The position numbers and the translations under genes are program-made. A model generated the notes under the pieces. That model saw nothing but the letters and a program-made list of their open reading frames with translations. It was not told where the DNA came from and did not search any database. A stretch of 64,000 nt of DNA from Salinarimonas sp052380005. GTDB taxonomy: Bacteria > Pseudomonadota > Alphaproteobacteria > Rhizobiales > Beijerinckiaceae. Shown one piece after another: positions 8,626 through 16,731 of the stretch (position 1 is the stretch's first letter; every line of letters begins with the position of its first letter). The stretch lies in the NCBI GenBank assembly GCA_052380005.1, contig JBQTCJ010000012.1, one strand, 5' to 3'.

Positions 8626-9336
8626 ATGAATGCGTCTGCGCGGAAGGTCGCCCTCGTCACCGCCGGCGGGTCCGGCATGGGGGCGGACGCCGCGCGTCGC
8701 CTCGCGGCCGACGGCTTCCGTATCGGCATACTGTCCTCGTCCGGCAAGGGCGAGGCGCTCGCCGGCGCGCTCGGCGGGTTCGGCGTCACCGGCTCGAACC
8801 AGGTGGTGGCCGATCTCGCGCGGCTCGTCGACGGCGCCATGGCGCGCTGGGGCCGGGTGGACGTGCTCGTGAACTCCGCCGGGCACGGGCCCAAGGGCGA
8901 CGTGCTCGCCATCCCCGACGAGGACTGGCACGCGGGGATGGACGTCTACCTCCTCAACGTCGTGCGTCCGACCCGGCTGGTGACGCCGATCATGCAGGCG
9001 CAGGGCGGGGGCGCGATCGTCAGCATCTCCAGCTTCGCCGCCGTGGAGCCTGACCCGGTCTTCCCGACGTCCGCCGTGTTCCGCGCCGGGCTCGCGGCCT
9101 TCACCAAGCTCTACGCGGATCGCTACGCGCCGGACAACATCCGGATGAACAACGTGCTCCCGGGCTTCGTCGACAGCCTGCCCGAGAGCGAGGCGCGCCG
9201 CGCCCGCATCCCGATGGGGCGCTACGCGAAGGCCGCGGAGGTGTCCTCGCTCGTCGCCTGGCTCGCCTCGGAGGAGGGCGCCTACATGACCGGGCAGAAC
9301 CTGCGCCTCGACGGCGGGCTGACGCGCTCGCTGTGA
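8626..9336 (+). CDS. short-chain dehydrogenase/reductase-like protein lacking the YxxxK dyad
   Basis: This 236-residue Rossmann-fold protein has the SDR cofactor motif TAGGSGMG near residue 12 and NSAGHGPKGD near 85, and the usual C-terminal GRYAKAAEVSSLVAWLASEEGAYMTGQNLRLDGGL. A serine stretch (SISSF) is present. At the position of the active-site YxxxK it reads TSAVFRAGLAAF, where alignment by eye places Ser for Tyr and Arg for Lys. Without these residues a classical hydride-transfer mechanism is doubtful. It may be a non-catalytic or differently catalysing SDR. The gene directly follows prs and converges with the VTT protein gene. Confidence 0.85.
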   Translation: MNASARKVALVTAGGSGMGADAARRLAADGFRIGILSSSGKGEALAGALGGFGVTGSNQVVADLARLVDGAMARWGRVDVLVNSAGHGPKGDVLAIPDEDWHAGMDVYLLNVVRPTRLVTPIMQAQGGGAIVSISSFAAVEPDPVFPTSAVFRAGLAAFTKLYADRYAPDNIRMNNVLPGFVDSLPESEARRARIPMGRYAKAAEVSSLVAWLASEEGAYMTGQNLRLDGGLTRSL

Positions 9337-9349
9337 GGGAGGCGCGCGG

Positions 9350-10135
9350 TCACCCCCGCGCCGCCCGCTCCCGCCAGCGGCGCACCACGACGGGGATCAG
9401 CGCCAGCACCGCGAGACCGACGAGCGCGGTGATCACCTCCGGCGTGAGCACGCCCCGCGCGGAGAGCTCGCCGCCCTGGGCGATCACGCTCTCGAAGCCG
9501 GCTCCCACCGAGGCGAAGACGAAGGCGCCGGGCACGATGCCGATCAGCGTCGCCACGACGTAGGTGCGCAGGGGAACGCCCAGGAAGGCCGGGGCGAGGT
9601 TGACGACGAAGAATGGGAAGACCGGGACGAGCCGCAGGAAGAGCAGGTAGTTGAACGCGTCCTTTCGGAAGCCCTCCGCCATGCGGGCGATCGCGCCGCC
9701 CGCCTTCTCGCGCAGGGCGTCGCCGAGCGCCGTGCGCGCGATCAGGAAGACGCCGGTCGCGCCGATCGTCGCGCCGACGACCGCGAAGGCGGTGCCGGCG
9801 AAGACGCCGAACAGGAAGCCCCCCGTCATCGTCAGCACCGCGCCGCCCGGCAGCGAGGCCGCCACCACGATCGCGTAGACCGCCACGTAGGCGAGTGCCG
9901 CCAGCACGAAGCCGTCGGCGACGAAGGCCTGCAGCCGCTCGGAATTGGTGCGCAGCGTCTCGAAGGAGACGTACTCGTCGAGCCCCAGCGCGAAGGCGCC
10001 GGCGATCACCGCGGCGAGCACCGCGAGCGGGCCGAACCGGCGCAGCATCCCCCGGGCGGGCCTGGCCCCGGCTCGGCCGGAATCGGCGGAGGCGCCGGCG
10101 CGCGTGTCGTCCTGTGTGTCCTGCATCGCGGTCAT
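9350..10135 (-). CDS. TVP38/TMEM64 family (VTT/SNARE-associated domain) membrane protein
   Basis: This is an inner-membrane protein of the DedA/TVP38 (VTT) superfamily, whose members are implicated in lipid scrambling or transport. The start at the ATG 10133-10135 is favoured by GGGAG 6-9 bases upstream; a much longer open frame upstream has no such site. The 261-residue product has about five hydrophobic segments. It includes the family signature around LPGGAVLTMTGGFLFGVFAG (residues 95-115) and the later LRLVPVFPFFVVNLAPAFLG with IGIVPGAFVFASVG. It ends with a hydrophobic helix and an Arg-rich tail (VVVRRWRERAARG). Confidence 0.85.
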   Translation of the reverse strand: MTAMQDTQDDTRAGASADSGRAGARPARGMLRRFGPLAVLAAVIAGAFALGLDEYVSFETLRTNSERLQAFVADGFVLAALAYVAVYAIVVAASLPGGAVLTMTGGFLFGVFAGTAFAVVGATIGATGVFLIARTALGDALREKAGGAIARMAEGFRKDAFNYLLFLRLVPVFPFFVVNLAPAFLGVPLRTYVVATLIGIVPGAFVFASVGAGFESVIAQGGELSARGVLTPEVITALVGLAVLALIPVVVRRWRERAARG

Positions 10136-10208
10136 CGTCTTTCTCCCGGTGTCGACGCTGCTTCGCACGGGCACCGGGCTTGTAACGCGTGGGCGGTTCG
10201 GGGGCCGG

Positions 10209-10925
10209 TCACGACTTCGCGGGCGCGCCGTGACCGACGAAGGCGGCGATCGCCGGATCGCGTGCCGGGTCGAGCGCGGCGCGGGGCACATCCTGCACGA
10301 GGACACGCCCGCGCGCCACGAAGGCGAGGGAATCCGCCCGGTCGAGCACGTCCTCGGGCGTGTGGATCGTGATCAGCACGGTGATGCCGCGGGCCCGGCG
10401 CAGGGCGTCAACGATGGCGATCATCTCGCGGCGCAGGCCGGGATCGAGGGCGCCGAACGGCTCGTCGAGGAGCAGCAGGGGCTTCTTCGACACGAGCGCG
10501 CGCGCGAGCGCCACGCGCTGGCGCTGGCCGCCGGAGAGCTGCTCGGGTCGGCGTTCCGCGAGCCCCGCGAGGTCGACCGCCGCGAGCGCGTCGGCCACGC
10601 GCGCGCGATCGGCCTCGCCGAGGCGCAGCGACGGGCGGATGCCGAGCGCGACGTTCTGCGCCGCGGAGAGGTGCGCGAACAGGTTGTTGTCCTGGAACAT
10701 CATCGCCACCGGCCGCTCGGCCGGCGAAAGCGGCAGGAGATCGCGCCCGTCGAAGGCGAGCCGGCCGGAGAGAGGCGTCTCGAAGCCGGCGATCATGTTG
10801 AGCAGCGTCGTCTTGCCCCCGCCGGAGGGGCCGACGATGGCGAGCATCGCGCCGGGCGCGGCATCGAGCGTGTAGAGCGCTTCGAAATCCGGCCAGGCGA
10901 GGCGGCAGGCGTCGACGATCAGCAT
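10209..10925 (-). CDS. thiQ: thiamine ABC transporter ATP-binding protein
   Basis: ThiQ energises uptake of thiamine and its phosphates with ThiP and ThiB. The 238-residue ABC ATPase has Walker A GPSGGGKTT near residue 33, a Q-loop in MMFQDNNLFAHL, the LSGGQRQRVALARA signature, and Walker B LLLLDEPFGALDP, followed by the H-loop His in ITIHTPED. The ATG start (10923-10925) overlaps the end of thiP by 7 bases. This is the last gene of a thiBPQ operon that begins behind a TPP riboswitch. Confidence 0.93.
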   Translation of the reverse strand: MLIVDACRLAWPDFEALYTLDAAPGAMLAIVGPSGGGKTTLLNMIAGFETPLSGRLAFDGRDLLPLSPAERPVAMMFQDNNLFAHLSAAQNVALGIRPSLRLGEADRARVADALAAVDLAGLAERRPEQLSGGQRQRVALARALVSKKPLLLLDEPFGALDPGLRREMIAIVDALRRARGITVLITIHTPEDVLDRADSLAFVARGRVLVQDVPRAALDPARDPAIAAFVGHGAPAKS

Positions 10926-12496
10926 CGGGCCATCCGTGTGGCGAAGGCGGAGAGCGCGAAGGCGGCCGCGACGAGCAGGAGCCCGATCGCCGCCGCCTCG
11001 TCGAGCCGGTAGGCGCCCAGGCGCTCGTAGAGCAGATAGGGCAGGGTGCGCAGCTCCGCCCCTCCGAAGAGCGCGACGATGCCGAAATCGCCGAAGGAGA
11101 TCGCGGCCGCGAAGGCGGCGGCGCCGGCGAGCGGACGGCGCAGCACCGGCCAGTCGACGATGGCGAGGCGACGCAGGCCGGTGAGCCCGAGCAGGGCCGC
11201 CAGCCGGCCGTGGCGCTCGGCGCTCGTGGCCAGCGCCGGGGCGAGGAATCGGTAGGCGAAGGGCAGGGCGCCGATGGCGTTGACGAGGGGGAGCAGCAGG
11301 AAACCGGCCTCCGTTGCGCCGACCCGTCCGCGCAGGAGCAGGAAGAGCCCCGCCGTCAGTGCGAAGGGCGGGATCGCCAGCACCAGCGCGGGCAGCACGT
11401 CGTAGGCCGCAGCGAGCCGCCCGCGCCGTCGCTCCCGCGCCGCCTGCGCCGCTCCCGCGAGGGCGATCGCCATCGCGCAGGCGAGCACGGCCGAGACGAG
11501 CGCGATCGCGAGGCTCGTCGTCGCGGCGCGGGCGAGGTCGCCGTCGAGCACCCGCGGCAGCGCGGCTGCGCCCTCGAGCGTCGCTGCGAGCAGCGGCAGG
11601 ACGAGCGCGCCGCCGAGGAGGAGCACCGCCGCGTCGAGCCGGCGCAGGCGCCGGTCGCCGGCGTCCGGGCGCGCGATCGGCAGGCGCTCGGTCGGGGCGA
11701 CGGGCGCGCGCGTCACCGCCCAGTGCAGGACGAGGGTCAGCGACAGGCAGACGGCGAGCTGGAGGCCCGCGAGCATCGCCGCACGGGCGAAGTCGAGCTC
11801 GACCCGCAGCGCCGAGAAGATCGCCACCTCCAGCGTCGCCTTGCCCGGCCCGCCGCCGAGCGTCAGCACTATGGCGAAGCTCGTGAAGCACAGTAGGAAG
11901 ACGAGCCCGGCGAGGCCCGGCGTCTCCCGCTTCAGGATGGGCCAGTCGAGATGCGCGAAGGTCGCCCGCGGCCCGAAGCCGAGGATCGCGGCGAGCCGCC
12001 AGTGCTCCGCGGGCGCGCGCGACAGCGCGTCGAGGTAGACCCGCGCGGCGAGCGTCGCGTTGAGGAAGACGTGGGCGATGAGGATGCCGGGCCAGCCGAA
12101 CGGGTTCGGCCGCAGCGGAAGCCCCGCCGCCTGGAGCCCCGCCGCCAGCCATCCCGAGCGGCCGTAGACGGCGACGACCGAGAACACGACCACGATCGCC
12201 GGCATCACCGCCGCCGCGCCGAGCGCCGCCAGCGCGAGGCTGCGCCCCGGGAAGCGCCGCCGCGCCAGCGCCAGCGCCAGCGCCGCGCCGAGGGCGAGCG
12301 ACAACAGCGTCGAGAGGGTGGCCTGGCCGAGCGAGAAGACCAGGATGCGGCGCAGGTACGCGTCGAGCGCGAGCACGCTCGGCCGGTCCTGCGCCGCCCC
12401 GATCAGCGCGCCGAAGGCGGCCGCGGCGAGGGCCGCGAGCGCGAGCGCGACGAGCGCGCCGGGATGCGGCGGGCGCAGGCCGCGCGCGCGCCTCAC
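10919..12496 (-). CDS. thiP: thiamine ABC transporter permease
   Basis: This 525-residue permease has two fused halves, each with about six transmembrane helices, as in E. coli ThiP. Two EAA-type loops that contact ThiQ are visible: HWRLAAILGFGPRATFAHLDWPILKRE near residue 180, and HGRLAALLGLTGLRRLAIVDWPVLRR near residue 440. The start is a GTG at 12494-12496 that overlaps the thiB stop (GTGA), which implies translational coupling. Its 3' end overlaps thiQ. Confidence 0.93.
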   Translation of the reverse strand: MRRARGLRPPHPGALVALALAALAAAAFGALIGAAQDRPSVLALDAYLRRILVFSLGQATLSTLLSLALGAALALALARRRFPGRSLALAALGAAAVMPAIVVVFSVVAVYGRSGWLAAGLQAAGLPLRPNPFGWPGILIAHVFLNATLAARVYLDALSRAPAEHWRLAAILGFGPRATFAHLDWPILKRETPGLAGLVFLLCFTSFAIVLTLGGGPGKATLEVAIFSALRVELDFARAAMLAGLQLAVCLSLTLVLHWAVTRAPVAPTERLPIARPDAGDRRLRRLDAAVLLLGGALVLPLLAATLEGAAALPRVLDGDLARAATTSLAIALVSAVLACAMAIALAGAAQAARERRRGRLAAAYDVLPALVLAIPPFALTAGLFLLLRGRVGATEAGFLLLPLVNAIGALPFAYRFLAPALATSAERHGRLAALLGLTGLRRLAIVDWPVLRRPLAGAAAFAAAISFGDFGIVALFGGAELRTLPYLLYERLGAYRLDEAAAIGLLLVAAAFALSAFATRMARC

Positions 12497-13530
12497 CGTG
12501 TCGTCGCCTCGAGCCAGGCGTCGATCAGCGCCCGGCGCTCGGCGGAGACGCGTTCGGGATCGAACAGGAAGGCCGCATCCGGCGCGATCAGCCCCTCGAA
12601 GCTCTCCGGCAGCCCGTCGTCGGGCAGGCGCGCCGGGTACATCCAGTTGCCTTCGGGGATGAGGCTCTGGAAGCCGTCCGAGAGCATGAAACGCAGGAAG
12701 TCGCGGGCGAGCTCGGGCGTGTCGGTCGCGCGCGTCGCGCCGGCGATCTCGACGTGCAGGTAGTGCCCTTCCGTGAAGCGGGCGGCCTCGTAGCGGGTCT
12801 CCCCCTCGACGGAGCGATGGTAGGCGGGCGAGGTCGCGTACGACAGCACCATGTCCGCCTCGCCCTCGAGGAACAGGCCGTAGGCCTCCGACCAGCCGGT
12901 CGTGAAGGTCACGACGCGCGGCGTCAGGGCGGCCCAGGCGTCGGCCATCCCCTCCCCGAAGACGGCGCTCGACCAGAGCAGCAGCCCGAAGCCCGGCGCG
13001 CTCGTGCGCGGGTCCTGGAGCACGACGCGCGGCCCGTCGGGGTCGTTGAACAGCGCCTCCAGGCTCTCCGGCGGGGCCGCGAGCCGGGTCGTGTCGTAGA
13101 CGAAGGCGAGATGGCCCCAGTCGTAGGGCAGGAAGATCTCGTTCTCCCAGGCGACCGGCATGTCGAGCGCGCCCGGGTCGACGCCGTGGGGCGCGAACAG
13201 GCCGAGCGCGCGGGCTTCCGCCGCGAGGTTCATGTCCAGGCCGAGCACGACGTCGGCCTGGGTCGAGGGACCCTCCAGCCGCAGGCGGCCGAGCAGCGAG
13301 CCGGCGTCGTCGGCGGTCACCCAGTCGAGATCGCAGCCGCAGGACGCCTCGAAGCGCTCGGCGATGGCCTCGCCCGGGCCGTAGCGGCCGACGAAGGAGG
13401 AATAGGTGTAGACCGTGAGCGTCGGTCGGTCCTGCGCGGCGGCTGGTGCGTAGGGTGCGACGAGCGCGCCGCCGAGCAGCGCGGCGAGGATGGGGAGACG
13501 GGCGGGAACGAGGCGGGCTCGGGTGTGCAT
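12493..13530 (-). CDS. thiB: thiamine ABC transporter periplasmic binding protein
   Basis: ThiB captures thiamine, TMP and TPP in the periplasm. The start at the ATG 13528-13530 gives a clear Sec signal peptide (Arg-rich n-region, then ILAALLGGALVAPYA, cleavage near APAAAQD). The mature protein starts RPTLTVYTYSSFVGRYGPGEAIAERFE, typical of ThiB. It contains NEIFLPYDWGHLAFVYD and SYATSPAYH, which match the ligand-binding regions of the family. The total length is 345 residues. An in-frame ATG at 13609-13611 inside the riboswitch would add 27 residues and spoil the signal peptide, so I reject it as the main start. Confidence 0.94.
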   Translation of the reverse strand: MHTRARLVPARLPILAALLGGALVAPYAPAAAQDRPTLTVYTYSSFVGRYGPGEAIAERFEASCGCDLDWVTADDAGSLLGRLRLEGPSTQADVVLGLDMNLAAEARALGLFAPHGVDPGALDMPVAWENEIFLPYDWGHLAFVYDTTRLAAPPESLEALFNDPDGPRVVLQDPRTSAPGFGLLLWSSAVFGEGMADAWAALTPRVVTFTTGWSEAYGLFLEGEADMVLSYATSPAYHRSVEGETRYEAARFTEGHYLHVEIAGATRATDTPELARDFLRFMLSDGFQSLIPEGNWMYPARLPDDGLPESFEGLIAPDAAFLFDPERVSAERRALIDAWLEATTR

Positions 13531-13606
13531 CGGCGGCTCCGGTTCGCGAGAGCCGGGGCGCGACGGGCGACGATGTGCGGAGGCGGCCGCAGCGCGCGGC
13601 CCGTCG

Positions 13607-13695
13607 CTCATCCCTACGCCGGCACGACCCGGATCAGGTTCGACGGGTTGGCGCGCACCCGCGCCTCTCAGCTCCCGTGCGGAGCACCCCGTGAG
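13607..13695 (-). promoter_or_regulatory. TPP (THI-box) riboswitch upstream of thiBPQ
   Basis: Read on the minus strand, this has the conserved TPP aptamer segments in order: GGGGTGC, then GCTGAGA, then the thi box GAACCTGATCCGGGT and CGGCGTAGGGA. The P1 helix is closed by CTCA at the 5' end and TGAG at the 3' end. The aptamer ends 77 bases before the thiB start. TPP binding is expected to reduce expression of the thiamine transporter operon. Whether control is by termination or by initiation was not resolved by eye. Confidence 0.95.
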
Positions 13696-13776
13696 ACAGC
13701 CCGGGTGTAGACCCGCCCGCGCGCCGGCGCAAGCGTCCCCGTACGACATCTTCCGTTCAGAGAGGAGCCGGGCGGG

Positions 13777-14601
13777 TCAGCGGGCGGCGCTGCGCACGCC
13801 CTCGGCCAGCTCGCCCACGAGGCGGGCGACGCCCTGCACGGTCTCGGCCGTCGCGGCGCCGTCCTCGAGGCTCGCCTCGAGCGTCGCGACGAGCGCGGAG
13901 CCGACGACGACGCCGTCGGCGCCCTGCGCGATGGCGGCGGCGTGGGCGCCGGTCTTGACGCCGAAGCCGACCACCACGGGCAGGTCGGTGTGGCGCTTGA
14001 TGCGCTCGACCGCGCTCGCGACCTTGCCGAAGTCCGGCGTCGCCGCGCCGGTGATGCCGGTGATGGAGACGTAGTAGACGAAGCCCGCCGTGTTCGCGAG
14101 CACCGCCGGCAGGCGCCGGTCGTCGGTCGTCGGGGTGGCGAGGCGGATGAAGGCGAGGCCCGCCTCGAGGGCGGGGAGGCACAGCTCGGCGTCCTCCTCC
14201 GGCGGCAGGTCGACGACGATCATGCCGTCGACGCCCGCCGCCTTCGCGTCGGCGAGGAAGCGCGGCACGCCGTACTGGTAGATCGGGTTGAAGTAGCCCA
14301 TCAGGATGACGGGGGTCTCGGCGTCCTCGGCGCGGAAGCGGCGCACGAGATCGAGCGTCTTCGCGGTCGTCTGCCCGGCCCTCAGCGCGCGCAGGCCCGC
14401 GGCCTGGATCGCCGGGCCGTCCGCCATCGGGTCGGTGAAGGGCAGGCCGACCTCCAGGATGTCCGCCCCCGCCTTCGGCAGGGCGCGCAGGACCGCGAGC
14501 GAGGTCTCCGGGTCGGGATCGCCGGCCATGACGTAGGTGACGAGGGCGGCGCGGCCCTCCGCGCGGGCCTTGGCGAAGCGGGTGTCGATGCGGGCGGTCA
14601 T
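13777..14601 (-). CDS. trpA: tryptophan synthase alpha subunit
   Basis: TrpA splits indole-3-glycerol phosphate to indole and glyceraldehyde 3-phosphate and channels indole to TrpB. In the 274-residue TIM-barrel protein, the catalytic Glu lies in ILEVGLPFTDPMADGPAIQ near residue 50, and the second catalytic Asp in the same segment. MGYFNPIYQYGVPRF (near 107) and YYVSITGITGA (near 180) are further family motifs. It is the last gene of trpFBA, 58 bases after trpB. Confidence 0.96.
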   Translation of the reverse strand: MTARIDTRFAKARAEGRAALVTYVMAGDPDPETSLAVLRALPKAGADILEVGLPFTDPMADGPAIQAAGLRALRAGQTTAKTLDLVRRFRAEDAETPVILMGYFNPIYQYGVPRFLADAKAAGVDGMIVVDLPPEEDAELCLPALEAGLAFIRLATPTTDDRRLPAVLANTAGFVYYVSITGITGAATPDFGKVASAVERIKRHTDLPVVVGFGVKTGAHAAAIAQGADGVVVGSALVATLEASLEDGAATAETVQGVARLVGELAEGVRSAAR

Positions 14602-14659
14602 GGCGTGCGTTCCGATGGGCGGCGGGCGGGCGGCTCGGCGAGCGGCTTCGCGAGCGGGC

Positions 14660-15901
14660 TCACAACCCGCCCCGCAGATGCTCCGCCACGGTGAAGATGT
14701 CCTTGTCGCCGCGCCCGCACAAGTTGATCACCATCAGGTGGTCGCGCGGCTTGTCCGCGGCGATCTCCACAGCCTTGGCGATGGCGTGGGCCGGCTCGAG
14801 GGCCGGGATGATGCCCTCGAGCTTCGACATCAGCTGGAAAGCGGCGAGCGCCTCGTCGTCGCGCGCGGAGAGGTAGGTCACGCGCCCGACGTCCGCGAGC
14901 CAGGAATGCTCGGGGCCGATGCCGGGATAGTCGAGCCCCGCCGAGATCGAGTGGGCGTCGGTGATCTGCCCGTCCTCGTTCATGAGGAGGTAGGTGCGGT
15001 TGCCGTGCAGCACGCCGGGCCTGCCGCCGGAGATCGAGGCGGCGTGCTCACCGGTGTCGACGCCGCGCCCGGCCGCCTCGACGCCGTAGATCGCGACGCT
15101 CTCGTCGTCGAGGAAGGGGTGGAAGAGGCCGATGGCGTTCGAGCCGCCGCCGATCGCGGCGATCAGCGAATCCGGCAGGCGGCCTTCCGCCTCCTGCATC
15201 TGCCAGCGCACCTCGTCGCCGATGACGCACTGGAAGTCGCGCACCATGGCGGGGTAGGGATGCGGGCCGGCGACCGTGCCGATGCAGTAGAACGTGGTCT
15301 CGACGTTGGTCACCCAGTCGCGCAGGGCCTCGTTCATCGCGTCCTTGAGCGTCTTCGAGCCGGAATGGCAGGGCACCACGGTGGCGCCGAGCATCTCCAT
15401 GCGGAAGACGTTGGGCTTCTGCCGCTCGACGTCGACCGCGCCCATGTAGACGATGCACTCGAGCCCGAAGCGCGCACACAGCGTCGCGGTGGCGACGCCG
15501 TGCTGGCCCGCGCCCGTCTCGGCGATGATCCGCTTCTTGCCCATGCGCCGGGCGAGCAGGATCTGTCCGAGCACGTTGTTCACCTTGTGCGCGCCGGTAT
15601 GATTGAGCTCGTCGCGCTTGAGGTAGATCTTCGCGCCCTTGTCGGGCGCCGCCGTCTCGCGCACGTGCTCGGTCAGCCGCTCGGCGTAGTAGAGCGGGCT
15701 CGGACGGCCGACGTAGTGCGTGGCGTAGGCGCGCAGCTCGCGCTCGAACTCCGGGTCGGCCTTGGCCGCCTCGTAGGCCGCCTGGAGCTCGAGGATGTTC
15801 GGCATCAGGGTCTCGGCCACGAAGCGGCCGCCGTAGATGCCGAAATGCCCGGTCTCGTCCGGGCCGTTGCGGAAGGAATTGGGCTTCTGCGGAGCGGTCA
15901 C
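14660..15901 (-). CDS. trpB: tryptophan synthase beta subunit
   Basis: TrpB condenses indole with serine to make tryptophan, using PLP. The 413-residue protein has the PLP lysine in NHTGAHKVNN (near residue 98), the phosphate-binding GGGSNAIG (near 240), and the opening ETGHFGIYGGRFVAETLMP. The start is a GTG at 15899-15901 overlapping the trpF stop (GTGA), with AGGA upstream. It would be annotated a few residues shorter or longer only if this coupling were ignored. Confidence 0.96.
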   Translation of the reverse strand: MTAPQKPNSFRNGPDETGHFGIYGGRFVAETLMPNILELQAAYEAAKADPEFERELRAYATHYVGRPSPLYYAERLTEHVRETAAPDKGAKIYLKRDELNHTGAHKVNNVLGQILLARRMGKKRIIAETGAGQHGVATATLCARFGLECIVYMGAVDVERQKPNVFRMEMLGATVVPCHSGSKTLKDAMNEALRDWVTNVETTFYCIGTVAGPHPYPAMVRDFQCVIGDEVRWQMQEAEGRLPDSLIAAIGGGSNAIGLFHPFLDDESVAIYGVEAAGRGVDTGEHAASISGGRPGVLHGNRTYLLMNEDGQITDAHSISAGLDYPGIGPEHSWLADVGRVTYLSARDDEALAAFQLMSKLEGIIPALEPAHAIAKAVEIAADKPRDHLMVINLCGRGDKDIFTVAEHLRGGL

Positions 15902-16596
15902 GGCGTTCCTGCCTCGTCCTGTGCGCGCCAGGCGGCGCGGGCGGCGGCCCCGAAGGCCGCGATGGCGATGGGGTCCTTCGATCCCGGCGCGGTCTCGACG
16001 CCGGAGGAGACGTCGACGGCGCGCATGCCCGTGGCTGCGATCGCGGCGCCGACGTTGTAGGCCGTCAGCCCCCCGGAGAGCATGGCGGGCCGGCCCGGAT
16101 CGAGGGCGGCGACGAGCCGCCAGTCGAAGGCGAGCCCGTTGCCGCCGGGCAGCGCCGAGGGGTCCTTCGGCGGCTTGGCGTCGAACAGCAGGCGGTCGCA
16201 CACGGCGGCGTAGGGCGCCACGCGGCCGAGGTCCGCCTCCTCGGCGATGCCGATCGCCTTCATCACGGGGATGCCGAAGCGCTCCCGGATGGCGGCGACC
16301 CGCTCGGGCGTCTCGCCGCCGTGGAGCTGGAGGAGATCGGGGCGCACCCGTTCGGCGAGGGCGCAGAGGAGGTCGTCGTCCGGATCCACCACGAGCGCCA
16401 CCGCCTCGGCGCGCCCGCGCGCCCGCTCGGCGAGCGCGGCGGCGGCGTCGAGCGCGACGTGCCGGGGGGAGCGGGGGAAATGCACGAGCCCGACCATGTC
16501 GGCGCCCGCCGCGAGCGCCGCATCCAGCGTCTCGAGCGTGCTCAGGCCGCAGATCTTGACGAGGCCGGTGGCGCTCGCGGAGGAAGGGCTGCTCAT
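15898..16596 (-). CDS. trpF: phosphoribosylanthranilate isomerase
   Basis: TrpF converts phosphoribosylanthranilate to CdRP by an Amadori rearrangement. The 232-residue TIM-barrel enzyme has the catalytic Cys in VKICGLSTLETLDAA near residue 16, and the catalytic Asp probably in the later beta strand (VCDRLLFDAKPP). The C-terminal phosphate-binding region is AVDVSSGVETAPGSKD. It is the first gene of a trpF-trpB-trpA operon, the arrangement known from Caulobacter and rhizobia. Confidence 0.94.
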   Translation of the reverse strand: MSSPSSASATGLVKICGLSTLETLDAALAAGADMVGLVHFPRSPRHVALDAAAALAERARGRAEAVALVVDPDDDLLCALAERVRPDLLQLHGGETPERVAAIRERFGIPVMKAIGIAEEADLGRVAPYAAVCDRLLFDAKPPKDPSALPGGNGLAFDWRLVAALDPGRPAMLSGGLTAYNVGAAIAATGMRAVDVSSGVETAPGSKDPIAIAAFGAAARAAWRAQDEAGTP

Positions 16597-16682
16597 GGGC
16601 GAGAGGCTTACGTCAGGGGGCGGGGCTTGTGAAGGGGGCGGCCGGTCGCGGGCGCGGCGCTCGCGCCGTCCGGCGACCCCGC

Positions 16683-16722
16683 GTCCTCCCCGCAGGGAAG
16701 GAGGCCGCGCGGAGGTGGCGGT
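16683..16722. repeat. intergenic palindromic repeat, copy 1
   Basis: The spacer between ligD and trpF holds a hairpin-rich element (CCTCCCCGCAGGG followed by GGAGGTGGCGGTCGG). A similar arrangement, including GGAGGTGGCGGTCGG, occurs on the other strand at about 21735-21804. This suggests two copies of one dispersed intergenic repeat family. It may double as a transcription terminator for ligD. Confidence 0.45.
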
Positions 16723-16731
16723 CGGTGGGCG

